Source: Phytophthora sp. 'mugwort' (taxonomy: Eukaryota > Oomycota > Peronosporomycetes > Peronosporales > Peronosporaceae). Taken from it: a DNA stretch of 64,000 bases. Positions 47,200-59,400 of this stretch are shown one piece after another (the first letter of the stretch is position 1; the number at the start of each line of letters is the position of its first letter). The stretch spans positions 1,736,001 to 1,800,000 of the forward strand of contig JAUCEF010000018.1 in assembly GCA_033558025.1 (NCBI GenBank), written 5' to 3'. The position numbers and the translations under genes are program-made. Under the pieces are notes generated by a model, which was not told the origin of the DNA, did not search any database, and was given only the letters and a program-made list of their open reading frames with translations.

Positions 47200-47301
47200 A
47201 AGCTCGGCATCCACAAGAAGCGTTTAAATGTGAGACCATGTGATTCCTCAAGTGTTATTCTCCACGTATGTGCTGGCAAAAACCTCTTTAAAAAAAGTAC
47301 T

Positions 47302-50295
47302 CTAATCTATGTGATTTTGGCTCTGATGATTTGAAAACGGCGCAAGCAATACAAGCAGCAGAAACTCTGTGACCAGCAATACCACCCCATCGTAAATGAA
47401 CTTGGGCGCGAAGATGGCCCAAACCATCAGATGTCTTCGTTGAAGCGCCACAAACAGCGTTGATACCAACGCGTTGAGGGAAAAATACGTCGAGAATGCA
47501 AGCATCATGTTGGCTCCGCTAGTCTCGGGTTGGCGCTCTTTCAAGTTCAGCCAAGGCAGCGCCAGAACAGCCAACGCAAAGCAACCGAAGGTGTTAAGGC
47601 CGAGCAAGGCTCCCGCGGCATAGAAATCAAAGTTGTCGAAGCCCACAAAGCCCGCCGCGTTCTGCAAACTCGTAAATGTGTTTGCGTGTCCCGTTGAGAA
47701 GAAGGTTTGGTATGAGCCCGAAACCCAGAGAAATACCCACGGGGTGACGTCTCCAAATGATGTCGGAGAAGCAGATCGACGGCATGTGACAACAAACGAG
47801 AAGCTCAGGTACTGCACCACCAGGCATAGTACTGACAGCGGTGATGTAGGTCCCAGCACCAGCAGAAACGCTGGGACGAGTTGCCAGATTAAGAGGAGAT
47901 GCTCACTTGTCACCTGTCCTGCTCGCCAGTTGACAGCTTGGCGCTTTGGTCGTCGTACTGTGCGCACGAGGAGGTAAAGGAGCGTGACGAGGAAGATCAA
48001 GTATACGCAACGTGGCAGCCATAGTCTCCAGAAAGTCACTTCGATTGGCGAGGCAGCCCAAAAGATTGCGCACACGCAGTAGCTTGCCAACGATGATGCA
48101 AGCATCAATTGACTCATCCGAAGCAGCTTCTGCCCCGTGTATTTGACCACTTGCGCAGAAGAGACAACGGCGAGAACTGCTAGTGCAGCCAGCGGAGCAA
48201 AAGTTCGTCCCAACGTCGCCGTTGACTTGATAATATTGGGTGGCTCCAGTGCGCTGCTCAGTCGCGTGGCTAATATGAAAGCAAGCGCAGCACCTGTAGC
48301 GGAATCCCGGCAAACGTCTAAGCGCTGCGCACATACGAGCAAGAAGAACCCCGTTGTTGCTGACAAGAAGTGCATAACATTGGCCTCGGCTACGATATAG
48401 CTATTTGAGAGTAATGCAAGCGCGTGTAGCACCACGACAACAGTGGCTACCACCCCCGGCGCTGACATCGAAGACAACCACGTTCGAATACTTGTTCGAG
48501 AGCCTGGAACAATCATAGAGACTCGTTTTTTTCTTCGAAACAACAGATTCCAAGTCATACCAACCAGGCCGGTGCAACATGCAGCTATCAGTCCTCGCGA
48601 AAGTGACGCTGCCGGGAGAAGCGGTAGATTCATGCTTGCTGGAGAAATGAAGAACAGGCCGCCCACAGCTGCAACAGCCCAGAGCAGATAACTCAAGGAA
48701 TTGCCTACTTCTGGACAACTACTAGCAACTCGAGTACATGTAGCGCCGAGGAGAAAAGCCCAAGCAAGAAGTATCATCCCCCACCCCATGCTGCACAAGT
48801 CAAACTGCGTCCAAATGGAGCGTCCCAACGAAAGCGCTTCGCGCAGGTACTTTTGCTGTTGCTTGGCCAAGTCTTCGTGGAGACGCAATAGCAGCGGGAG
48901 ATCTGCCTTTGAGTGAATTGAATGTGGCTTACTTCCTGGCACTTGTGTAAGTAGTTGTTCAACACGTTTGATCTCTGCAAAGAGTTTCTCCAGCTCATCA
49001 TACGCTCGCTCAGGCAGTTTTGATGCGGATGAGTATCTAAAGAGATACCGTCGAACCTGATCAAGGTTTAACCGCAGGGCTCGATTCAGTGTCTGGAATG
49101 CAGATAACACGCTGCTTTCTCCCCTCTTCAATGATGACGGCGGGATGAAAAACAGCGACGGGATCACGCTGCCTAAGTTGCCAAAAGGAATGGGCAGACC
49201 ACTCAACAGTGCCAGTGTGGGGACGAGGTCCACTTGTGGCACTTCTCGCGAGCTGTCACGTATTCTCTCAGCATATTTGTTCAGCTCCTTCGCCTCATTA
49301 TCGTCTGCTCCTCCTGTAGCAACAAGCGACGCCTTGCTGTATAAGAACAGCGCCGCCCCCGTCTCGTCGTCACTCGCGCCTCCGTGGTTCCCATCAGCCG
49401 ACATGCCATGATCCCCTAGCACAGCTAGGAGCACATCATCTCCATCAGGCATTTCCTTCAACGTCTCGAGCAACTTCTTCAAAATACCATTTATCTCATC
49501 CAGTTTTTCAGCCATAAAGACGGAACTGGGGCCATGTGTATGTCCAACATGGTCCACTCCTAAGAAGTGTGCGATCAACAAGTCCCAGTCCGGCTTCTGG
49601 AGCTCAGGAAACAAATGTGTCGTCACTCCACGATCCACTGAGTGCAAATCCTTGACGTTGAACGAGTCGAACGCGAACTTCCTCGTAAACTCCCGTGCAT
49701 ACAGTGAGTCCCACGTGTCATCTCCCATGAACACTACGCCACGGTCTTGAACACGCAATTGACGTAGCAAATTGTCCTCCACGATCTGACTGCTAGCTGC
49801 CATGTTGTCTTTAATGTCCAGAAACGTCGGTAATGACCCAGTTGTCAAGCCCTTGAGACGCTGCATGGTCATTGTGGGGGGATCAGCCACGAACTTGAGC
49901 AGCAGCGCGTGCTCCGGCTCGTTCGTCAACGTCTCATTGAGAATCGACAGGCGGTCGCTATAGAACGTCGACCGTTGTGGGTTTGATCCTGTGGCTGCGA
50001 AGTCGAATCGCAGTGCGTCTATCACCACGAACACGACGCGACGGAAGCGTCGAGGCATCCAGCAGCTTTCGAAGGCATCTTCGTCGGAACTTGCAAGGTC
50101 TTTATAACCACCACGGAGGTGCATTGGGACGGTGTTAGTAGCTGATGGAGACGCATGGCAGCTGCTGAGGTCCGACACCTCAAAGCGGGTGAGGAAGAAG
50201 CCTGTGGTGAACAAATAGAGCGCAGTAGCGTGCAGCGCTAGCAACGCCGGCAGCACGCGATGTCCCATGACTGGTGGAGATCCGATTATGAACAC
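47302..50295 (-). CDS. GPI ethanolamine phosphate transferase 3 (PIG-O/GPI13 type)
   Basis: ER-membrane enzyme that adds phosphoethanolamine to the third mannose of the GPI anchor precursor, the group later linked to proteins. The single exon encodes 997 aa. The second Met (codon ending at 50268, MGHRVLPALLALHATALYLF) is the likelier start because it opens the first transmembrane helix. The lumenal alkaline-phosphatase-fold domain has the metal site in VVFVVIDALRFDF, LPTFLDIKDNMA, MGDDTWDSLY, HFLGVDHVGHTHGP and LGDHGMSADGNHGG, all diagnostic of PIG-O. Ten or more hydrophobic helices follow from about residue 500. Upstream, 146 bases separate it from the stop of the HECT gene on the same strand. 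Confidence 0.93.
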   Translation of the reverse strand: MFIIGSPPVMGHRVLPALLALHATALYLFTTGFFLTRFEVSDLSSCHASPSATNTVPMHLRGGYKDLASSDEDAFESCWMPRRFRRVVFVVIDALRFDFAATGSNPQRSTFYSDRLSILNETLTNEPEHALLLKFVADPPTMTMQRLKGLTTGSLPTFLDIKDNMAASSQIVEDNLLRQLRVQDRGVVFMGDDTWDSLYAREFTRKFAFDSFNVKDLHSVDRGVTTHLFPELQKPDWDLLIAHFLGVDHVGHTHGPSSVFMAEKLDEINGILKKLLETLKEMPDGDDVLLAVLGDHGMSADGNHGGASDDETGAALFLYSKASLVATGGADDNEAKELNKYAERIRDSSREVPQVDLVPTLALLSGLPIPFGNLGSVIPSLFFIPPSSLKRGESSVLSAFQTLNRALRLNLDQVRRYLFRYSSASKLPERAYDELEKLFAEIKRVEQLLTQVPGSKPHSIHSKADLPLLLRLHEDLAKQQQKYLREALSLGRSIWTQFDLCSMGWGMILLAWAFLLGATCTRVASSCPEVGNSLSYLLWAVAAVGGLFFISPASMNLPLLPAASLSRGLIAACCTGLVGMTWNLLFRRKKRVSMIVPGSRTSIRTWLSSMSAPGVVATVVVVLHALALLSNSYIVAEANVMHFLSATTGFFLLVCAQRLDVCRDSATGAALAFILATRLSSALEPPNIIKSTATLGRTFAPLAALAVLAVVSSAQVVKYTGQKLLRMSQLMLASSLASYCVCAIFWAASPIEVTFWRLWLPRCVYLIFLVTLLYLLVRTVRRPKRQAVNWRAGQVTSEHLLLIWQLVPAFLLVLGPTSPLSVLCLVVQYLSFSFVVTCRRSASPTSFGDVTPWVFLWVSGSYQTFFSTGHANTFTSLQNAAGFVGFDNFDFYAAGALLGLNTFGCFALAVLALPWLNLKERQPETSGANMMLAFSTYFSLNALVSTLFVALQRRHLMVWAIFAPKFIYDGVVLLVTEFLLLVLLAPFSNHQSQNHID

Positions 50296-50441
50296 GAATT
50301 ATTGTCCAATCGCAGCGGTACTGACGTACTTCGAACGAGAATAAATACTGCAAAGTAGTACAAATCAACGATTTTCTTGTTGCTTTCATGTTAATACGAA
50401 GTTATGTAACCATGCAGTTGAACCACTAAAGCTTGTACTGC

Positions 50442-53400
50442 TTAGGCATCTGCCCAGCCCTCGGCGTTGTGCAGCCGCACGTCAGCGTCCATGTTTGGCG
50501 AATTCTGGATGGCGTACAGCAGCTTAGATCGCAGCACCTCCTTGCTTGTATAGGCTGGAAGCCGCAGTGCGAAGAAGCACGTCTGCGCGTGAGGCAGATA
50601 GAGGTCCGGCTGGCTGGAAGCGCCTGGGTCTTGGGCGGTCTGCAGCTTGAAATTCATGGGGAAGTCCTTGGCACTGTTGGGCATGCGGCTGCGAGCCCAC
50701 ACAAAACGCAAGAAGGACGTCCTCTCCTCGCTTGTCATCTCGCGCAGTACCTCCCAGAAGTGTTGCACATGCGGCATCGCTTCGTCGGCTCCCTCGCTGT
50801 ATTCCGTGCATTGGTGAAGCAGATCCACGTCCACTTCGCGACGTCCACAGATCAGCACCTCGAGTTCTCGCGGCGTGAACAACGGCGCGAGTTCCATGGG
50901 AAGTACAGACGCCAATCCGTCCTTTAGTGCAGCAAGCTGTTGGCTACTCTCTGTAAGCCGAGCCTTTTCCACAAGCTGGACATACAGGTCACGGTTTTGC
51001 AGGGTCACTGGCATCTTTTCGCCCTGTGGAACCAAAGGGACCTCAACCCCGTCGCTCGACGTGGTCGATAGAGTCAGGTACCCGAGCACCTCTTCGGCTT
51101 CCTGAGTTTCCGCTTCTGTAGCAGTGCTGAGTTCCGCAACGCGGGTCAAATTATTTGTCACCGCTACATCGACGCTCTCAAGGTGCGCTCTGCTGACTTC
51201 AAGCCCCGCTAATGGTCGCCACACGAGTGAAGGCAAGTCCAGTCCCATCTGCAGACCGTGACGTACTGCTGTACCAATCAATTTTCCCAGGAACCGATGC
51301 AGATCCAGAGCCATGGGTCCGTTCGCTAGCAATGCTGTGCCACAGGACGGGTTCAGCAAGAATTTGTCCTGATTGATACCTGTAGCGCTGCGTCGGTTCG
51401 GGCACGGGATGAGTAATGGCAGCAGACCTTGCTCCCCCTTTGCCAGCTCGACATTATCCATCTGTAATTCGTCCACAATTTGCTCGAAGACCGCGCGATA
51501 CGGCCCGCCGTAGTCGTTCACACCTTCACCCAAGAATTTCACTTTAAACGCACGACGTTGGCCGCCGTGGCCTTTTCCGCAGTAAGCACGACGGAAGAAG
51601 CTATCGCTCCACGCGCGCATTTCCCGGTACAGTTGGCCGAATACCGAACGTCGCAAGCGATCACCCGGTTGCGAGAGCAAACTGAGCTTCGACGCTTGCG
51701 CTTGGATGCGGTTAATGCGAATAACACGGATCTCACGTGGGTCTTCGTACTCGTCTGACGGCAGCGGTGTGCTTGTGGTGGTCGCACGTAGTACGTCATC
51801 CCAGAAGGCGCGCTTCGTGCTCGTGAAGACCAGCCTTCGTAGCGAACGCAACTTCAAGCTTGTCGACAAGAATTCGGTCGAGCGCTTAGAAGAAGCGCCG
51901 GCTGTCTCTGCAACTTCAATCGGCTGACTGCTGCTTCCATCGTCAGGCTGAATCGCAATGATAGGAAGCACCCGAAGGATTTTGCTGTTCAGAACGCGCA
52001 GCACCGCTGTGCGTGCACGCAACTCAGGGCCATTGATGTTCTTCAGCGCTGGGGATGTGAAATAATCGTCCACCACCAACGAACGTGTCCGCGAGCGTTC
52101 GCGTACCGCGCTCTCGTCTTCTTCCATCTCTGCTGGAGTGACTACATCCGTAATCTTGAGGTTAGTCACGTCCAACCCGATCGCCGCACAGTAGGCATTT
52201 AATCTTTCCACTAACTGCATGTCCGATGGGGTTGAATGAGCTCGTGTCGCTAGTTCAGCGAAAGCATCAAAATCGGTCCTTGCGCGCTCTTCCAGCGTCG
52301 AACGGGGCTTAAACGGACTGTGCTCAGGTGCATTTTCGTAGTCCGACATATCCATCGCACTGTTCTCAATTAGTGTCATGTCCTTGCCATCACGACGAAT
52401 CAAAAGAAGTTCTGGCAGCTCATTTGGAGACCAATACCAGGCCCAAGCACGTCCTTCGTCTGCGCCCTCATTTCCCTGCGTTTCGGTGCGGTACCACAGG
52501 AATCCGCGGTACACACCTAAGATGACAGCCTCTTCGGGTTGGTTCAGCTCTTGTCCACACTTGGAGCATATGCGAACGCGATCACCAGCCAAAAACGGAG
52601 CACCCAGGCCGGCAGCGTTACTGACGCGGATGCAAGCAGCAGGCGATGTGTCAAAGTCCACAGAAATCCCACGTGGCCGTACGTGACACCGTTGCCAGTG
52701 ATTGTCGCTCCATCGCTTCCACTCTGACCAACTCTCACGGAGTAGTGCGTCCGGCAGTTTCACCCGAATATCCACAGGTGGTGGCATTGAAGGTATCATC
52801 GCCTCTGTCCTGTAAGTAGCTGGTGAAGAAGGTCCACTAGTCGACGACCCAACACTAGCAACAGCTCTGCCTTGCTGAATCGCCACATACCACGAATGCA
52901 ATGACTTGCTGACATCGACAACGTCCGATAGGATCTGGCGCGGAGACACTCCGGGCATTGACACCCACTTTTGATTAAGCGTCACACGATCACCGCCCTT
53001 ACGCATACCAATACATGGGTATAATGTACGCGAGTTCCGCTCACCCTTCATGTTCTCGAATGCGACGCCTAGATCCGAGACAATGTGTTCGCCAAACTTA
53101 ATTCCGTCCATAAAGAACGACAGTTTGCCTTGTTCCATGTCCAGTCGAACGCCGATGGTATCACTCGCGTTAAAGTGGTCACCATATATCCGCTCTGTAC
53201 TGTTGTGGTATGTTGCTCGGAAGTTTACAAAGCCCCATCCATGCCACCTGTTCAAACGGCTAGACAGCGCAGCCTGGGAGCCGGGTGGACCAGCCTTTTC
53301 GCACACACCAATGAACACGCTGCCAAACTCCGCTTGTTCTACGTGGACCTCCCAGTAGTGAACACCAGTAGTGAAACCCACCGTTCCTAGCGCAAGATTC

Positions 53401-56400
53401 CGTGATTCTCCACTGTGACACATGACTGACAACCCATCAGACGAGATACCAAGCGTTGAGAAGTGGTTGTAATGGTCCATCGTGAACAGATACTTCGTCG
53501 ATACTTGAAGTTCGCCACGGATTGCAACAAGTTCTCCATCCTTCACGCCAGCATGTGAGTACTCACCACAAAGTGTATCAATTTTCGAAGCATCTTCGGT
53601 AGATGTTCCGTCTGCCGCGGCGTCTGGCGTCTTAAATGGATGAAGCATATACCTTGTCCCCGGTTGCCATTTTTCAGTTCCAAAGCGAAGCATCCAGCCC
53701 ATGTCGGGGTTACCGCGTGTCAGTTGCAATTCTTGGACGCAAAGAGAACCGTCGGCATATCTCATACCGACAACGTGAACGGCAGCACCGTAGTCAGGCC
53801 ACTCCATCAGGCCAGACACCTTCACAGCCTCAGCGTTTGTGGCATTTGTCTCGGTCTCGTCAACAAAGAGATACAGCAACACACCGAGATGCAGCTCGGA
53901 TCCAAACGATCCCTCGTCCTCCTGCTTCGCCTTTGGAGTAGGGTGTTGGTGCGTGATGTTGCCGTCTTCATCCACTTCCACATGAATTAGGTCGAAATTC
54001 CCGTCTGCACCCCAACGGTACGTGTATAAAGAATCATTTGGCCAACGCACGGACATCCCTTCGCCATCCACGCCACTCCAGGGTGACACGCCTTCAATAA
54101 CACCCACGCTGCCTTCGCCTCCGTCTTGGTCACGCCACTTCCAGTTTGGTCCACGAATCACTTTGCACCCGACCTTCAACTCCGGTTGATTGGTCTCTTC
54201 TTGCTTTTGACGTAGCCTGAATTGGGTCAGCGTGCCACTCCAGATCTCTGTGTGAGCATCAGCAAGCACTCCTACGTCGTTGCCATGCTTCCAGCCTCTC
54301 GGCTCCTCCCCCATTATGCCACGCTTCGCGGCCTCCAACACGTCAATTTCCTGCGTGTTCAGCATAGAAATGTCAAAGACTGGATCTTCCTCCGGTAGAC
54401 GAAACTCGAACGGGACGTCATCATTCTCTTGAAGCAGCTCAGGCATGGGCAGTTTCGTTCTCCGTCCGGGTCCCTTGATGCCTAGTCGGTCTCCAGACTC
54501 TGCAGCAATAGCAGAAGTGGCTTCCATTACATCACTATCTTCAGTTACCATGTTGGCAATTGCGGACAGCGTGATATCTGGAGCTTCTTCGGAGTCACTA
54601 TTATCGACCTCCATGTTGGTGACATCGCTATTTCTTGCAGCGTTGGCGTCATTCTGTGCGTCTGGGTTTGCAGTATCGTCGTTGGTGACAGTTGCATTCA
54701 CTTCGCCTAGACTTGAAGTCGAATCTCTTTCGACGCCATCTTCCGCAGCCGCTGCTCGCTCTGTAGCAAGTTTTTCCTGCTTCAAGGCTTCCTCAGCAGC
54801 CTGTTGTGCTTGCTGCGCCTCAAAAAGTTTCTTAGCGGCCATTACTTCTTCGTACTCCTTCTGGTCAATCGGCTCGAGGTCAACCTCGATCCGCATGCAA
54901 GCCTGCAACTGCACAGACGAGCTGCTTTCAAACAGTTTGTCGGTAGACTGTCCCACACCGCTCATCACCAAACCAGCAGCAGATACAAGTTCCACCAGGC
55001 TTTGGACATATTTCGAGCACACTGGAACGTTTGGGTACTCACGCAGGATTCGCTCTTCTGAAAGATCGACTAGACGCTGCAACGGGAGCACGTCCAAGGC
55101 TAATTTCAGCCGCGTCTTGGTTTCACCATCAATGATCCCGGTATCTACGGCATCTGTAATTCCACATGTCTTTGGCAAAATATCTTGTAAGATCCCCGCG
55201 AGAATGGTTGCACCGCGCTCTTTGACGCATATGCTCGGAGATTTAAGTGACGACATCCAAGCTTGCAGCAACTGTTGCCGAATTTGATCGTGCACAGGTG
55301 AGGAAAGCCGTTCCTTGTGCTCTTCCAACGAGTCCAGGAGCAAGCCACTGATCCATTCCGCAAGGAAGAGGTTGGGGTGATTCAGCACTTCCTTATCGGA
55401 CCACGTCTGGCCTGCTTCAGCTGTAATCTGCAACAATGTTGCTGTAATAGCAGCCTCCGATGAATTCCACGGAATTCGAGCGTACTGACGTTGGGAAGCT
55501 CTCTTAACCTCCGAAGAAATACACGAAAGAATCGTATCCACCAATGAATTGCGATCATACGCTCCAGACGTAATTGTCGAGAGAGCACTGTTCAGCGCTG
55601 ATTGCACAACCCCAGAAAGCAAGTCAAGCGCAAATCGGCCGGTGGCACCACAGTCCAGAAGATGAGTAGCGTCGCCGTCGGGCAGCGTCAGTGAAGTGCT
55701 CGGTAGTGTACTGGATACGTGGAGGGCACTCAAACTCGCAATGAGTTTAATGAAGTCGATGAACCTTGCCGAATTTTCACTCTCACTGGTAGCACGTAGC
55801 AAGTCTCCACCGGATAAGCACGCTGCAATAGAGAACGGTCCCACTACCGATGTAGGCCATTTCGCAAGCAATGTCAACAGAGCTCGTCTTGCTTGTAAAA
55901 TTGCTAGCGAGCGCGTGACCACCAGCAGTTCCACATACACGCGATTATCGGGAAGTGCCTTGACCTCAGCCAAGGCATCTGCCTTAGTCACGCCAGAGCC
56001 GGAGGCAAACGCACTACTGCGGCTGTGGCCTGAGCTCCGAAGCATCGATGGATGCATGTCTCGTGCAAAGTATCTGATGTCACTAGAGTAATTTTCCTCA
56101 CCCATGCTCTCTTCCAGGCAGTCTTCTCGGGATCCAATCACATCAAATCCCTTAGGCACCGAGGTGAGGTCGTGCGTGTCACTGAGCACATTTAATATCG
56201 GCTGAAATCCGGGCGGAGGGGGGTATTTGAACGGAGTTCCACCAAGATTGAACTGCAAACGCTCCCTACGGTTGAAACTCGCACACGGGTATACGCCGCG
56301 GGCAAAGTCAATAGCCCGAAAAGCGACACCCATGTTAGCCGATCGCATCTTGCCATTCAGGCTAAATATGATGGTACCAGCGTCAGCGTCAATACCGCAA

Positions 56401-59400
56401 CCAACGACATCACCTAGTTTCCACTTCGTGCCCCATGGCGACGAACGACCATGCCACCGCTGTTGTCTCCACCCGTCGTACGCCCACGAGTGCGCACCAT
56501 CTCCAACTCCATCCCCGCGATCAGCTGCACCACAGAATGCTACGTCAGCCCAGCCAATTTGAATGCAGCCATTTGTGTGAAGAACAGCTTCGTAGTACCA
56601 TCGACCACTTGAAACAAGACAATCGGGTGCACCAACACTAGCAAAGCCACCACCAACGAGGCCTTCTACCATTAAATCGTGCTCTCCGATGCAAGCTTGA
56701 CCACTCACAGCTCGAAGTGGGTTTGGCATGAGCACACTATCTTCGCCGTCAGGAACAGTACTTGGGACATTGTCTGCAGCATCCTCACCAGAAGCACGTA
56801 GCTTGGCTTCTTCGTCGCGTCTATCTTCTGCTTCCAAAGCCTCGCCGTTTGATAAGATCCACGTCAAAGCTGCGTCTACGTTATTCCTGTTTGCAGCTAG
56901 TGCTTTTTTGCACCAGTTGAACGGGAACCCCATCTCTGACAACTGCTCCAACAACGGACTGATAGCTTCGAAGTCGTCTTTTCGCGAAGACTTGGAGCTT
57001 CCGTCTCCCACAGATTGGCTTGATCGATAGTCCGCTACAAGACGCTCCATATCACTACTATGCTCGAAACAGAAATTGATTGCAGCTTCAACGTTCTGAG
57101 AACAGCGAGCCAACGCAACATCACACCACTCCTTCGGGAATCCCATCTCCATCATTTGCTGGACCATTGGACCGGGGGAGTTATCCGTTTCCAGTGCATC
57201 GCCCGTCTTCTTCGTTCTTCCTTTGGTGGCGTCTGCAGGGGGCGATGGTGCTGCGTGAGCACTTCTAATTGCGTACCAGCGGGACCATAGCATTAGCCAG
57301 TTTTCTTCCAGCGAAGAAATATCTCCGACTCCAGCTGTTGTAGGCGTCTCGGAAATGGCAACCGTCAGTAAGTCCTTGAGGCCACTGGGACCAACACCAC
57401 GGATGAATGTTGCAGCGCAATAGTCGTTCTTCAGCAACGTAGCAGAAGCACGAAGACCGTGTTGACACAGTAGCATTCGATAAAGTCGCGACTCTTTTTC
57501 CATTTCCGCCATAACATCAGTTGGTTCCGTGGGTGACGCGGATACAGGTCCATTTTTCTCGTGACAAGGGGATCCATTGGCTTCCGAATCGGATTCTTCA
57601 ACGCCAGTACTACTTGGCATTTCGCTATCCATTGCTGATGGCGAAGAAGAGCCATCATTTGACATATCATCGTCGTCTTCGCTATCTCCACCGTTCCCAC
57701 CTTCTTCGTCAGCGTCGTTGAGAGTGTCAGTGATGTTGACCTCCATAAGGCTCTTCTTGACTTCTCCTAAGAAGTACGGGAATCGTTCAACAAGCAAAGC
57801 TTTCAAGACCGCGTCCGAAAATGCGTTGTTGGGCAACTCAACTTCTGGGACTGCAAACAAATCATCGATTGGCACACGAACTGGGCGCGTCTATGATAAC
57901 CATCACATATAAAAAATAAGTACATATTCACTCTAATCGGTATTATAATCCCCATCACTTACCGGTATGGAGCGACTCGGCAGCAAAGTCTGCTGCTGGC
58001 TGTTAGTCTCATCTGCGCGGTTTCCACGCAGTAATACTTCGGCTGCTGACTTCTCTGGTTCATATGCAACAATTACACCTCGAGCACCTCGGAACGCTAT
58101 CTCTTGTAAGGATGATCCAGACCGAGGCATAATTTTGACTGTTCCACCAACGTGAAGGCCTTCGATATGACCATCGAGTATGCACAGCGCAGATAAGGCT
58201 CTCACATAACTCGTTGTTTGCGTCGTCCAGCTCTCGAGTGATGGAGTCTCTTTCGACATATCTTCCATTTCCACATCAGAGTCTGCAGTTTCTGCTACGG
58301 CTCCTTCTTGCTCAGTGACACACGCAAGCGGGATCGAGGCGAGTGCGTCGGAAATCGCACGATTCAAATACTCAGCCCACTTATCCGACTCGTACAACGA
58401 ACGAAGAAGCAGTACAACTTCTGCAGCGAGTCCAGCGTTATAACCCGAATCCGCCGCCTGAACCGGGATTGCAGCGCTTTCAGGAGTGCTCGAATCTGCG
58501 AGTCGACGCATCATTACCTCAGCGACACTGGGAGGATTATTCATCCCCACAATTCCCACAAAGAATTTGATCAACGTGGATGCATGGTCCGACTCGTCCT
58601 GTCCATCAGCATCGTACTCGTCGTCACTATCCATGTCAAAACTTTCGACCTCGTCGTATCGAACTCTAATCGATGATGGGTCGAGGGACGGAAGAAGGCG
58701 ACGAAGCAGTTTTAGGATGCGGCGCTGTATCTGGGGTGAATTTACAGCGACGAGAGCAAGCAGTAGCCGAAGCCATCGGGATGATGAAAGGTGAGACCTG
58801 CAAACAGGCGAGCCGCTCACCGAGTAAAGCAGTGAACAAATCTGGTAGCAGTACTCTTGAGCATCATCGAGACTATCTTCAAGGTCTGCTTCCGACCCAG
58901 ATGTGCTCGGATCACCGACTTGCGTCGGGTCAGTCACAAACACTGTTGACGGAGCATCCACAGCCAAATTACCCCGGTTTTGCCGCATCTCTTCCAAAGA
59001 GTTCTTCAACTCTGTGTACAGCATGTGAAACACGGACTTGCCGAGTGTTTCGGGACCCGACGGCTTGCGCAACAATGGAATTGACCCTAAGCTGAGAGCG
59101 GGAGTTGACGGGAGATCGGACGCACTTAACAGTCCATCTGCAGTATCGCTGGCATGAGCGACTTGCGCGGCTAACAAATGTACCACCTTCAGCGCAGCCT
59201 GGACAACCTTCTTTTTGTTCTCAGCAATCAAAACCGTGTCGTCAGGAGAATTCCGAGATAGACCAGCTGAATTATCTGTTAAGGCCATTTCGCTGGACCC
59301 ACGGGCCTCATCCAACACCGTCTGCAGAACTCTGAAAATGCCAACGCGTGACAAAAACGAATGATCATCTGGTTGGATGATGATTCCCCACGCTAACAAA